From Onthophagus taurus (lineage: Eukaryota > Arthropoda > Insecta > Coleoptera > Scarabaeidae): a stretch of DNA of 64,000 nucleotides. Below the pieces are notes generated by a model. It ran no database searches. It was not told the origin of the DNA and saw only the letters and a program-made list of their open reading frames with translations. Below are positions 13,201 through 25,327 of this stretch, one piece after another (within the stretch, counting starts at the first letter, position 1; every line of letters starts with the position of its first letter). The DNA lies in assembly GCF_036711975.1 (NCBI RefSeq), contig NC_091973.1, positions 5,704,001 through 5,768,000 on the forward strand, given 5' to 3'. The position numbers and the translations under genes were made by a program.

Positions 13201-16200
13201 AGAAATTTATGATTTCAAAGACAATTTTGCAACAATGGTGGTTAATTTGGGTACATTGGGGAGTTAGAAGTTGAGGGGCGGGATTGCGTTGAGTCGTCAC
13301 CCTAGGATGTTAAGCTAAAGTTGATAAAAGGGAGTGTAATCGGGGCTAATAAAAGCTCGATTATGTCAATGTTTTGAAAGAAATTTATTATATCTCGCAT
13401 CGCGAGGTCAATCTTTGTCGAAATTGAAGTCACTTGTCATTGTGGCTTCCATTAAGGATTAAAAGAGCATTGTAGAGGCAATATTGGGCGATAACGCAGC
13501 GCGATAATAGATTGACGGCGGCGACAAAGGAAGGAATTGTACGTAATAACTCCGCGATTTAATTGAATTTCTTAAAAATGATTGATTGATCGATTTTGTT
13601 TTCGGCATACAATAGAAATTCATTAATTTTTAACCTTTTTTATGTTCGGCGTCCGGGTCGATACGAGTTTTAACGTCAGATACGCAAATAATTGTTAACG
13701 AGGGAAGAGCGAAAGAATAAGAATAACTTTTCGTATTAAACTTTTATGACGTTTACGGTGGGTGCCGGTCGTTTTCCAGACCAAAAGAGTTCATCGCGGT
13801 GATGATTTTTTATTTAATTGCCGTCACGGACCGCAAAAAGGTAAGCGGCAAAAAGCTAAAGTTAAAGATGATATCGTTAACTCAAAAAATCATAAAGGAT
13901 AAAATACCGTCATTATGTAATTTGTCACGCGATATAATATTTTAAGGGCACCGAATTCCATTGTCCTTAAACACATGCTCGGGGTACCTCTTGAGGAATT
14001 AAAAACAAATAGTGGCCCGGTTAAAATGTCGTTAAAAGAACCTTTCCCTCTTTTATTTTTCTTGCTACACTCATTTCGATTTCGTTTTAGCAATTTTAGC
14101 GGCCTCGTAAGACGACTCCGATTCTAACGATAAGTTATAAAAGCGAAATGGCCTTTCTTTATTACTTCTTAAACTTGAATTTCTCCCCATAATGCACTTA
14201 ACTCAAGTTAACTCGTAATCGGTTTTAGAATCATTAATTTTTGCATCATTTTGTCAATAATTCTTCTCATTACGTTTTATGTTGTATGTTATATAATATA
14301 TTTGAATTTTAGGTGTACTATTTTTTTTTAATACTTTTTCTCAATATCGATTCTTTGCCTTCATGAATTGCCGGGGCTATGGGTCAGCACAGAGTGGGGC
14401 TTGATGTATATAGCAAATTTATTTGTTTCTGGGCTGCCGTATTTGGAAAATAAAGGGGGCAGGAATGGGGCGGCCACGGTATAAAAGAGAGCCGGGCATC
14501 AAACATTGGAAAAAGGTAACTCACCGTGACTGTGGAAACACATTGGCACTAATGCAATCTTTATGTTTCTCTAATAGAAACAGTGGAAACGAGCCGATCT
14601 GAAGCGTTATGGGGGCGCGGTTTCGCGAACAATCGGGCCGACACCTCTTTTATATAAGTGAAAATTTTAATTGTTCCCTTAAAAGGTCGCCGGTTGATTT
14701 TGTAAAATGCTAATACAATACGAGGCCGCGATTGTTCGGGCCCACAATGCCCGTATTCAAATGGAAAAATTCCCTTCCATCTCCATATTTATACGACCAC
14801 AATATAACAGATTTTACTTGACATTACTTTTCAATTTTAACCCTCATTGTTATTCCATAAATTACTCTGCTTGGGAACTTGTTTCTCAAAAGGCGAAACG
14901 TATTCTCTCCCCGTTTTAAATTCTATGAATTTATCGGCCTTATTAGAAAGTAACTAATCCTATTTAATAACATCACAAGAATAATACCAATTACTCATCT
15001 TCAATCACCGTAATTTGTTATCGCCTAATTGCATTTTACTATTTCCTAACTCCAACTACGCCATTTACTTCGCAATTCAACATTAATTTATTTCATAATT
15101 GCGAACACGCTGCTCCGCTATAATATAACTAGATTGACTAATTTTACGATTTAATATCTTCTAATTTATCCAACATTTCATACATATATATATATATTAT
15201 AAATTAAAATAATATATATATATATAATAAATTCCTGTCAACAAGATCAACCTTGCCATTAGTACTTGTTCGTAATGCCGTTTTATTTCTATCCACGCTG
15301 ATATAACTTGTAACTGAGATTAGGTACAAAACTGACTACGGCCGTTTTCACGGACCCCAGAGCCATGTAAAACCGAAAATCCTACAAAAATATTCAGAAT
15401 GGCCACAAAGTCCTCACCATCACTTTCCAACACACCTTCTTGCTAAATCATCCACCATTTTATTTCATCTTCGGAGACGTTGTTTCCGATTTCGCATATT
15501 AATGTAGATTTTATCCATCATTATTGGTGACACTTGGGAGAGACTGTATGATAGTTATAAAGTTGTTAGCATCGTTCTTGCATTGCTATGGCAAGCATAC
15601 GATCACTATATAGAAATGTATACAAGCATACTTTTGTATCCACACTAGCATGTCTTGGAATCCAGATCATGTATAAAACGGAGCACGGGAAGCATCCACT
15701 TCGACATGTGACACTAGAAAAGTTCCCACGATAGCCAACAAGTATAATGATCTCCAATGTTACAACCACAGAATGAAAACTTGCTTGGAGAAGACTACTT
15801 AAATACTTCTAGCAGAAAACAATTATAAAATACTTATACATATATATATATATCGTGGAAGTTTTGCTCCTTTTAGAGTTGAACATTAACATCCCCCATA
15901 ATAATAATCCTTACCAGACCATATGCCTAGCTCCTAACTTGAAAAACCAAGGACTCATCTATGGTGGTAAGTATTTATTGGTTATATCAGTTTACCTCCA
16001 TTTAAGTAGTCGCTTACCAACCAACTTTTTGAGATATTCTTTAGACCTTTTTGTATCCTTAACAGAGCTCCCTCATCAAGGTTAAGATCTCACAGCTCCT
16101 AGGGGAAGATTAACCCTCCGCATACGAGGTGAATTAAACTTACATGCCATACTAGGTGGGGTATGACGAACCCCGGAAATAAAATACTATTTCTATAAAA

Positions 16201-16254
16201 TTTGAGATCGATTTTTTGTTTTTTAATTTTTTCAGTTTTCCTGAAGCTGGGGTA
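10201..16254. other. Intergenic stretch with GC-richer islands
   Basis: No gene is recognised. GC-richer islands stand out against the AT-rich background at about 12,600-12,960, 13,240-13,560 and 14,350-14,760. The last contains TATAAAAG near 14,480. Such islands in a desert beside a developmental regulator may be enhancers or conserved non-coding elements, but this is inference. AT dinucleotide runs lie at about 15,183-15,230 and 15,838-15,853. The 110-codon frame at 12,475-12,807 (minus) matches nothing I know. Confidence 0.35.
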
Positions 16255-17400
16255 TTCATAATTTGGTGTTTTATGGCTATCTAGGAAATTTTCGACTACC
16301 AACACAAAAATTTTCCAGCTTTACTTTCCGGAACAGTCATAACTTTAATAAAATCTGTGTCTTTCATCAATTGCCGTGTTTGAGGACCAACAAATATTCC
16401 ACCTTTCAACTTTTTCATACTAAGCTTCGAAAATTTTCTACAAATGTAATTAAATCACTCTCCTTCCTTGTCCAACGCTTTTACAAATTGCTTTATCATT
16501 CCTAACTTAATATGTAATGGTGGAAGTATAATTTTATACTTCCGCTTATTACATTGGCTTTACCAACAGTTAAAGAATTTCTTACAGGCCAAACATCATG
16601 TTCCCAATGAAGTTGCTTTGCTCTACTGTCCCACATACAAATGAAGCAAGAGTATTTCGTGTATTCACTTTGTTAACCAAATAAAAAGTTAACCATTTTC
16701 AAAGTTCCGAGTAATTAATGTTTTAACTAATTTTACATTTTCATATTCTTCTTTGAGTTTTGTTGAATGGGCAATTGGAATTGATGCAAATTTATTTCCA
16801 TTGTGCAGTAAGACGCATTTACAACTGTCAATAAAAAGGCGCCACTCAGTAGGTTTGTATTCTTTTAAACGCATGTCTAGAAGCAGCTTCGCGATATCAT
16901 TCCAGTCCTTCATTTTCACTAAAAAATTGTAATAACTCACTTTCTCGCGTTCTGTATGTTGTAATTGTTACTGTTGGAGCCAATAAATTATTTTCTTTCA
17001 ATCTTGAGGCTAACAGTTCTGATCCTTGTTTCGATAAATTGAGATCACGTATTAAATCACTGATTTCATTTTGAGAAAATAACTTCGGCGTAGATGTTTC
17101 ACTCTCATGTTTTAAAAGACAAGAGAAATATGTTAGAATGAACATTCAGTAATTGAAACTAAATATTAACACATGACAATTTATCCAGATTCACGTGTAA
17201 GTACTTCGATATTGTCAAATAACTGAGATCTCAGCTGTTCTGCGGAGCAAGGGATCTGAGAGAGGGGATCACGTGATGTTTGTATGCGCGAAATAGTTGC
17301 GCAGAAGCCTAATTATGACTGGGAAAATAAATTTTATTACTAACAAGCCGATAATTGTTCAAAATATAAGATATGTGAAAATCTTTTTTATGTAAAAAAA
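16255..17400 (-). pseudogene. Copy 2 of the defective multicopy ORF family (inverted)
   Basis: The reverse complement matches the repeat at about 7,955-9,200. Frames at 16,897-17,145 (RESELLQFFSENEGLE end) and 16,689-16,940 (YKPTEWRLFIDSCK, HNGNKFASIPIAHSTKL) are the N-terminal part of the same protein. The part at lower coordinates is more broken than in copy 1. The leader sequence before the frame (about 17,190-17,330, including a CACGTGATCCC-like stretch) is also shared, so the homology covers non-coding element DNA as well as protein. Confidence 0.7.
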
Positions 17401-20400
17401 TTTGTTGTCCTGGATGCAACAAAAAAAAAATTTTCACAATCATGGAATCATTTTTTTTAAACTACGCTGAAGGTAAAAGCATATATGGCAGAATTCCTCA
17501 ACCACTGGAGAGCCTAGTTGCCTCACGATTGATAAAATTTTATCAATGTGACTCAAAATAAAACTGACTTTTTCTCGAAATTGTAATAATATGAAATTGA
17601 GAGAACTAATTAATTAAATTAATATAAAGAATAATACTAGAGTCAACAATAAAGAGATAACATAATGTCTCTATTTGAAAAGATATGAGTTTATCGTGAT
17701 CTGGAGGAGAGAAAGGTTAAAATTAAATTATCCGAAATGTTGGTTTAGTTGCAACGTTTCCGGAGGCGAGGGCCGAGGGGCAAAATGTATTGACCAACGC
17801 CGGCTATAAATTGCAACTAGTCTATTTGAGCAGTCATCCGTGCAAGATGAAGTGCGATATGGGCCCCGACACACGCTGAGGGTGGAAACTATTATATTTT
17901 AAAGAAAGACTCTCGCCACGCTCTACCACCCCGCATGACGATATGTCATTTGTTGACGCAGTTGCGCGCTCTATTGTATTGCATTATCATCGTTAAATTA
18001 AGCTTTTATAGTAATAATAAAAATTAAAATAAAATATTTTGAAATATATTAAAATGTAAAAATGTATATGTCGCGGTAAGTTAGCATATGAAGAGGGTCA
18101 TAACATCCACCCCTTGTTAAATTGTATACGACAGCGGTGTATTGAAAGAAAGTTTTGCCGAGCGAGCGAAACTCCGCGCCGCCATGTTTAACGATGCATA
18201 CAAGATTCAGTGCCGAAATTTTCTACGGCGGCAGTAAATATTTTACGACGCCCCATGTTTTCGCATAACGACGCGATTAGTATCTATCACGGTTTCGCGG
18301 GGTGGGCGCGATTCATTTCGAAACCACAACGAAAGAATGAAAATCAGCCCTCGCTGTAGGAAGGGGACAAAGCACAAAAGCACGATTCGTGGGGACGACG
18401 AGCGTTGTTGTTACTATCGCTATTCTGATAACCGTGAGATTGCGCCGGTTTTACAATTCTGATCGCGTTAAACGTGCTCGATGAGCTAGGAACGGTCTCG
18501 GTAATTATGTTGTTGTTTTCACGGTTATCCTAACGCTAAACGGAACGCGTATTCAGCTAATTTAGATATTATACGAAACTGGGAGATAGAAGTTAACGAT
18601 CTATAGAAAATTTTCTCACGTTAATTCATACTTTTAATTCGACTTTAGATAGAATATAGAGAGAAATTATCATTATCTATAAAAATCTACTATCTAAAAC
18701 TACAGGAAATGTTCGATTATCAAATTATAGCTTAATACAGAAGATATTATCATATATTATAATAACTTTATATCAAACTGTTTATAAAATAAATTAAACC
18801 CAGGATGTTTCAAGAAACTGATTTATTAAAATCCTAACACATTAATATTTGACATTAGCTAGTAAAATGTCATTAGAAAGTTGTCCACAACAACGATATT
18901 AATGATAATTATATGATGATATTTACGTTTAAGGCTGCGTTAAAGCTGATTGAAATCTAGGAATATGTAAATAACGGGTGTCGATTTGTAATATTGAATT
19001 TAAAATGCGGGTAGCTGAATAGTTACGTAGTTGAAATCTGTATCGATGACGGCTTAGTTTTAATTAACGACGATATGTCGCTTATCGCGATTATGAAATT
19101 CCATTTATCGTAAGGTGGTAATTAAGTGAAGATTAAAGGAAGAGCGTTTATCATGTTATAATTACGTTTTTTTTCATCGATCGCTATAAAATTTTCTATT
19201 GTGGTTCGACCGACGACGGGTAATAGATAAATTCTATTAATAAAAAAGGCCTGGACCCAAAGCGGCATCAAATTGCTCCTAAGAGGAACATTTAAACCGT
19301 GAAATGCGACTTTTTGATGAAACAAAAAAGCGCCATCGACCTCCGGCACGAAATCAGTGTAAATATTTTGAAAATGGTTATTGGCCGGCTCAACCACAAA
19401 GCTAAATTAATCAAAGCGTAAAAACGACGATGAAATAAAATTAGAAAACGTCCGGAGAGAAAGTTTTCAATAGCACCTTCTTTTCTTTTGTTAGTTTTTT
19501 CATTCATTATTTTGGGAGAATCTATAAGGGAACAAATTAAAAACAAAGATTTAAGTTAGTACCAATTTTTAATAAATAAAATATATTTTTGAAACCGATC
19601 GAAATCGCGTCATGTCAATTATAACGTAGACTGTCGAGACATGTTTCTCGCTCCTGTCTTATTTTGAACTGCTCTTCACACCTGCGAAGATAAGGATGGG
19701 TTGCGCTGGCCATTCGGCCCCGAGAAAATTATAAGCTAACCTTCTTGGTCGGCTTGTCCGTTTTACAATAAGAGAGTATGGCAAATTAGACCTAAACCTT
19801 TCAGAGACGGATCCAGCACCGCTCAACACCAAAAATTGCAATATTAAATAGTAATAACAATAAACCAACGGATTCATTATCATTACTCAACACCGATAAT
19901 TTAATAAATCAAATTTATTTTATAGTTCTACTAATAACTTATCGTATAAAGATTATGACAAAATTGCACATGTGTTATGACATATTTCAAGTTAAACTGA
20001 TAATTTTAATTGAATTTCAAGCAATACAGGTGTCAACATAGTAATAACAATAAAAAGTTCAACGTGTTTAATGATTCATAATAAATGTTTGTTTATACAA
20101 CACGTTTACGGTAGAGATTTTTTTTAATGAAGTAAGCACACAGTTTATAATCTCATCATGAATTAGCAATAACTTTGTTATAACCATTGTTAGTTAATTA
20201 AAATTAAGTGTAATTAATTTCAATTGTGATTATCTTCTCAATACGATATTTCGACTGATGCGCAAAAAAATTTTGTTGTTTGTAATTAATTTTAATGGTT
20301 TGTAAGAATTTCTTTTAAACCTTAGAGAAGTGGTAATATTTTTTAGTGAAAATGCGCAATGCATTAAATGAGCAACTGGTGGTACGAAGAGAAAATACAA

Positions 20401-21284
20401 AAGGTGTAAGCATCGACAGTGTAGTTAATATTATCGATTTATAGTCGGAATTTTGACGGGAAAATTGAGACAAATTTGTAAAAAAACGGGCGAGGCGTCG
20501 TGATGGAATATAATTAGACGGTCGACCCCGGGTTTGATATATATCCCAAGGCGCACAATTGGTAGCTAGCCGAGGCGAGTTTGTCGGCTCCGGTAAATAA
20601 TCACAGAACTGGGCTCACGTCTCGGCCGATCTCGGCAGATCAAACGCGCGAATAGGCTCGGTAAACAGCAATTAACTGGCAACTTAAACTGTCCTAATCA
20701 CGGGGCTTAACTTGCTACTTTGGCGCTCGTAATGGCAGGTCATCTTGCCTGGTGTTTGTATGGCCGCGTCTACCTCGTCGCTCTCATCTATATCTAAAAC
20801 ATCCACCCAATAAACATAACCTAATAAACATTTAGATGATGATTAATAATAACTAAACGCCTATTGTATACGGTCAAGCTGAAAGTTTTCCAAGCCAAAG
20901 TATGGCGTGACGAAACATAGGGTGGACCCTACTCAGATTAGTATTGATATTACCCTAATAGGAAGCCGTAAAGGAAATTGCGTATTTTTAGACCGGGGCG
21001 GTACGAGAGCTATCCAATTTACATCGTTTCCATGTAATCACCCCGGATCTCACTCCACAAAAATAAATACCTAAATTAACCAAAACAAAAAATTAACTGC
21101 TTTCTCATAAACACACATTTTAAGAAATTACTTTCAACATGAAAATGTTTTATTAATTCAATAAATTTTCTTTCTGCCATGCATTAACATTTTTATTGTT
21201 AAACTTATTTCTTAATTCCCAATAATACCGGATAAAAATCTGAGATTATTAATATTTCGCCTAAAATTACTCATAATGTTGTAG
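17401..21284. other. Intergenic stretch with possible regulatory islands
   Basis: No gene is recognised. GC-richer segments lie at about 17,740-18,560 and 20,390-20,800. The second contains two forkhead-type sites, GTAAATA at 20,593 and GTAAACA at 20,661, the latter followed by AATTAA. Given the FoxB gene in this window, regulation by a Fox factor is conceivable but unproven. Confidence 0.3.
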
Positions 21285-24200
21285 GTCTCTCCCTTCGATA
21301 ACTTTTGAGAACATTGAGATATTGAAATGTTTTATACCTTGGAAGAAAGCTTAAACAATAACGATTCTAACCTAACATAAAATTGCAATCGAATATTTAT
21401 AGAGCCTTCAAACCCGGTCAATCAAAAGAGCTTAAAACGGTTAAAATTAAAATGCATGTCTCTCCCTTCGATAACTTGTGGATAAATCGGGATATTTTGA
21501 TGTGTTATATCTTAAAAGAAAGCTTAAATAATAACGGCTCCAACCTAATATAATGTTACGATCGAATATTTATGGAGTCTTTAAACCCGGCTAATCAAAT
21601 GTACTAAAAACGGTCAAAATTTAAACCTGTGTCTCTCCCTTCGATAACTTGTGAATAAATCGGGATATTTCGATGTGTTATATCCTAAAAGAAAGCTTAG
21701 ATAATAACGATTTCAACCTAATATAATGTTACGATCGAATATTTATAGAACTTTAAAACGCGGTTAATCAAAAGTAGTAAGAACGGTCAAAATTTAAATC
21801 CGCGTCTCTCCCTGCGATAACTTGTGGATAAATCGGGATATTTCGATGTATTATATCTTAAAAGAAAGCTTAAATAATAATGATTCCAACCTAATATAGT
21901 GTTACGATCGAATATGCATGGAGCCTTCAAACCCGGTTAATCAAAAGTACTAAAAACGGTCAAAATTTAAACCCGTGTCTCTCCCTTCGATAACTTTTGG
22001 AGAAATCGACATATTTCAATGTGTTATATCTTAAAAGAAAGCTTAAATAATAACGATTCCAACCTAATATAATGTTACGATCGAATATTTATAGAACCTT
22101 AAAACGCGGTTAATCAAAAGAGCTTAAAACGGCTAAAATTTAAATGCATGTCTCTCCCTTCGATAACTTTTGGATAAATCGGGATATTTCGATGTGTTAT
22201 ATCTTGAAAGAAAGCTTAAATTACAACGATACCAACCTAATATAATATTACGATCGAATATTTATAGAACCTTAAAACGCGGTTAATCAAAAGAGCTTAA
22301 AACGGTTAAAATTTAAACCCGTGTCTCTCCCTTCGATAACTTTTAGAGAAATCGACATATTTCAATGTGTTATATCTTAAAAGAAAGCTTAAATAATAAC
22401 GATTGCAACATAATATAATGTTACGATCGAATATTTATAGAACCTTAAAAAACGGTTAATCAAAAGAGCTTAAAACGGTTAAAATTTAAATCCGCGTCTC
22501 TCCCTTCCATAACTTTTTGATAAATTGGGATATTTCGATGTGATATATCTTAAAAGAAAGCTTAAATAATACTGACTTCAACCTAACATAAAGTTGCAAT
22601 CGTATATTTATAGAGTCTTCAAACCCGGTTAATCAAAAGGGTTTAAAACGGCTAAAATTATAATGCATGTCTCTCCCTTCGATAACTTTTGGATAAATTG
22701 GGATATTTCGATGTGTTATATCTTAAAAGAAAGCTTAAATAATAACGATTCCAACCTAATATAGTGTTACGATCGAATATCCATGGAGCCTTCAAACCCG
22801 GTTAATCAAAAGTATTAAAAACGGTCAAAATTTAAACCCGTGTCTCTCCCTTCGATAACTTTTGGAGAAATCGACATATTTCAATGTGTTATATCTTAAA
22901 AGAAAGCTTAAATAATAACGATTCCAACCTAATATAATGTTACGATCGAATATTTATAGAACCTTAAAAAACGGTTAATCAAAAGAGCTTAAAACGGCTA
23001 AAATTTAAATCCGCGTCTCTCCCTTCGATAACTTTTTGACAAATTGGGATATTTCGATGTGATATATCTTAAAAGAAAGCTTAAATAATATCGACTTCAA
23101 CCTAACATAAAGTTGCAATCGTATATTTATAGAGTCTTCAAACCCGGTTAATCAAAAAGGTTTAAAACGGCTAAAATTATAATACATGTCTCTGCCTTCG
23201 ATAACTTTTGGATAAATTGGCATATTTCGATGTGTTATATCTTAAAATAAAGCTTAAATAATGATAATTCCAACCTTATATAATGTTACGATCGAATATT
23301 TATAGAACCTTAAACCTGGTTAATCAAAAGAGTTTAAAACGGTTAAAATTTAAATCCGTGTCTCTCCCTTCGATAACTTTTGGATAAATCGACATATTTC
23401 AATGTGTTATATCTTAAAAGAAAGCTTAAATAATAGCGATTCCAACGTAGCGTAAAGCTTCAATCGAATATTTATAGAATCTTAAAATACTGTCAATCAA
23501 AAGAGCTTAAAACGGCTAAAATTTAAATGCATGTCTCTCCCTTCGATAACTTTTGGATAAATCGGGATATTTCGATGTGTTATATCTTAAAAGTAAGCTT
23601 AAATTACAACGATACCAACCTAATATAATGTTACGATCGAATATTTATAGAACCTTAAAACGCGGTTAATCAAAAGTAGTAACAACGGTCAAAATTTAAA
23701 TCCGCGTCTCTCCCTTCGATAACTTTTGGATAAATCGCGATATTTCGATGTGTTATATCTTAAAAGAAAGTTTAAATAATAGCGATTTAAACCTAATATA
23801 AACTTGCAACCGATATTTATATAGCCTTCAAACCCGGATAATCAAAAGAGCTTAATACGGGTAAAATTTAAATGCATGTCTCTCCCTTCGATAACTTGTG
23901 GATAAATCGGGATATTTCGATGTGTTATATCTTAAAAGAAAGTTTAAATAATAGCGATTCCAACCTAACATAAAGTTGCAATCGAATATTTATAGAGCCT
24001 TCAAACCCGGTTAATCAAAAGAGCTTAAAACGGTTAAAATTTAAATGTATGTCTCTCCCTTCGATAACTTGTGAATAAATCGGGATATTTCAATGTGATA
24101 TATCTTAAAAGAAAGCTTAAATAATAACGATTCCAACCTAATATAATGTTACGATCGAATATTTATAGAGCCTTAAAAAACAGTTAATCAAAAGAGCTTA

Positions 24201-25327
24201 AAACGGTTAAAATTTAAATGTATGTCTCTCCCTTCGACAACTTTTGGATAAATCGGGATATTTCGATGTGTTATATCTTAAAAGAAAGCTTAAATTACAA
24301 CGATACCAACCTAGCATAATGTTACGATCGAATATTTATAGAACCTTAAAACGTGGTTAATCAAAAGAGCTTAAAACGGTTAAAATTTAAATGCATGTCT
24401 CTCCCTTCGATAACTTGTGGATGAATCGGGATATTTCGATGAGTTATATCTTAAAAGAAAGCTTAAATAATAACGATTCCAACCTAATATAGTGTTACGA
24501 TCGAATATGCATGGAGCCTTCAAACCCGGTTAATCAAAAGTACTAAAAACGGTCAAAATTTAAACCAGTGTCTCTCCCTTCGATAACTTTTGGAGAAATT
24601 GTTATATTTCGATGTATTATATCTTAAAAGAAAGCTTAAATAATGATAATTCCAACCTTATATAATGTTACGATCGAATATTTATAGAACCTTAAAACGC
24701 GGTTAATCAAAACAGCTTAAAACGGTTAAAATTTAAATCCGTGTCTCTCCCTTCGATAACTTTTGGATAAATCGCGATATTTCTATGTGTTATATCTTAA
24801 AAGAAAGTTTAAATAATAGCGATTCCAACCTAACATAAAGTTGCAATCGAATATTTATAGACTCTTCAAACCCGGTTAATCAAAAGAGCTTAAAACGGTT
24901 AAAATTAAAATGCATGTCTCTCCCTTCGGTAACTTGTGGATAAATCAAGATATTTCGATGTGTTATATCTTAAAAGAAAGTTTAAATAATAACGATTCCA
25001 ACCTAATATAATGTTACGATCGAATATTTATAGAACCTTAAACCTGGTTAATCAAAAGAGCTTAAAACGGTTAAAATTTAAATCCGTGTCTCTCCCTTAG
25101 ATAACTTTTGGATAAATCGACATATTTCAATGTGTTATATCTTAAAAGAAAGCTTAAATAATAACGATTTCAACGTAGCGTAATGTTTCAATCGAATATT
25201 TATAGAACCTTAAAAAACGGTTAATCAAAAGAGCTTAAAACGGCTAAAATTTAAATCCGTGTCTCTCCCTTCGATAACTTTTGGATAAATCGTGATATTT
25301 AGATGTGTTATATCTTAAAAGAAGGTT
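21285..25327. repeat. 173-base satellite array, about 23 copies
   Basis: The box GTCTCTCCCTTCGATAAC recurs at 21,285, 21,458, 21,631, 21,804, 21,977, 22,150 and onward to 25,261, at a spacing of 173 with occasional one-base shifts. That gives about 23 full units and a truncated last unit ending near 25,327. Both edges are abrupt. Other conserved parts of the unit are a TTATATCTTAAAAGAAAGC block and a CGAATATTTATAGA block. Variants of the unit recur at multiples of the basic period. No frame in it looks coding. Confidence 0.95.
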
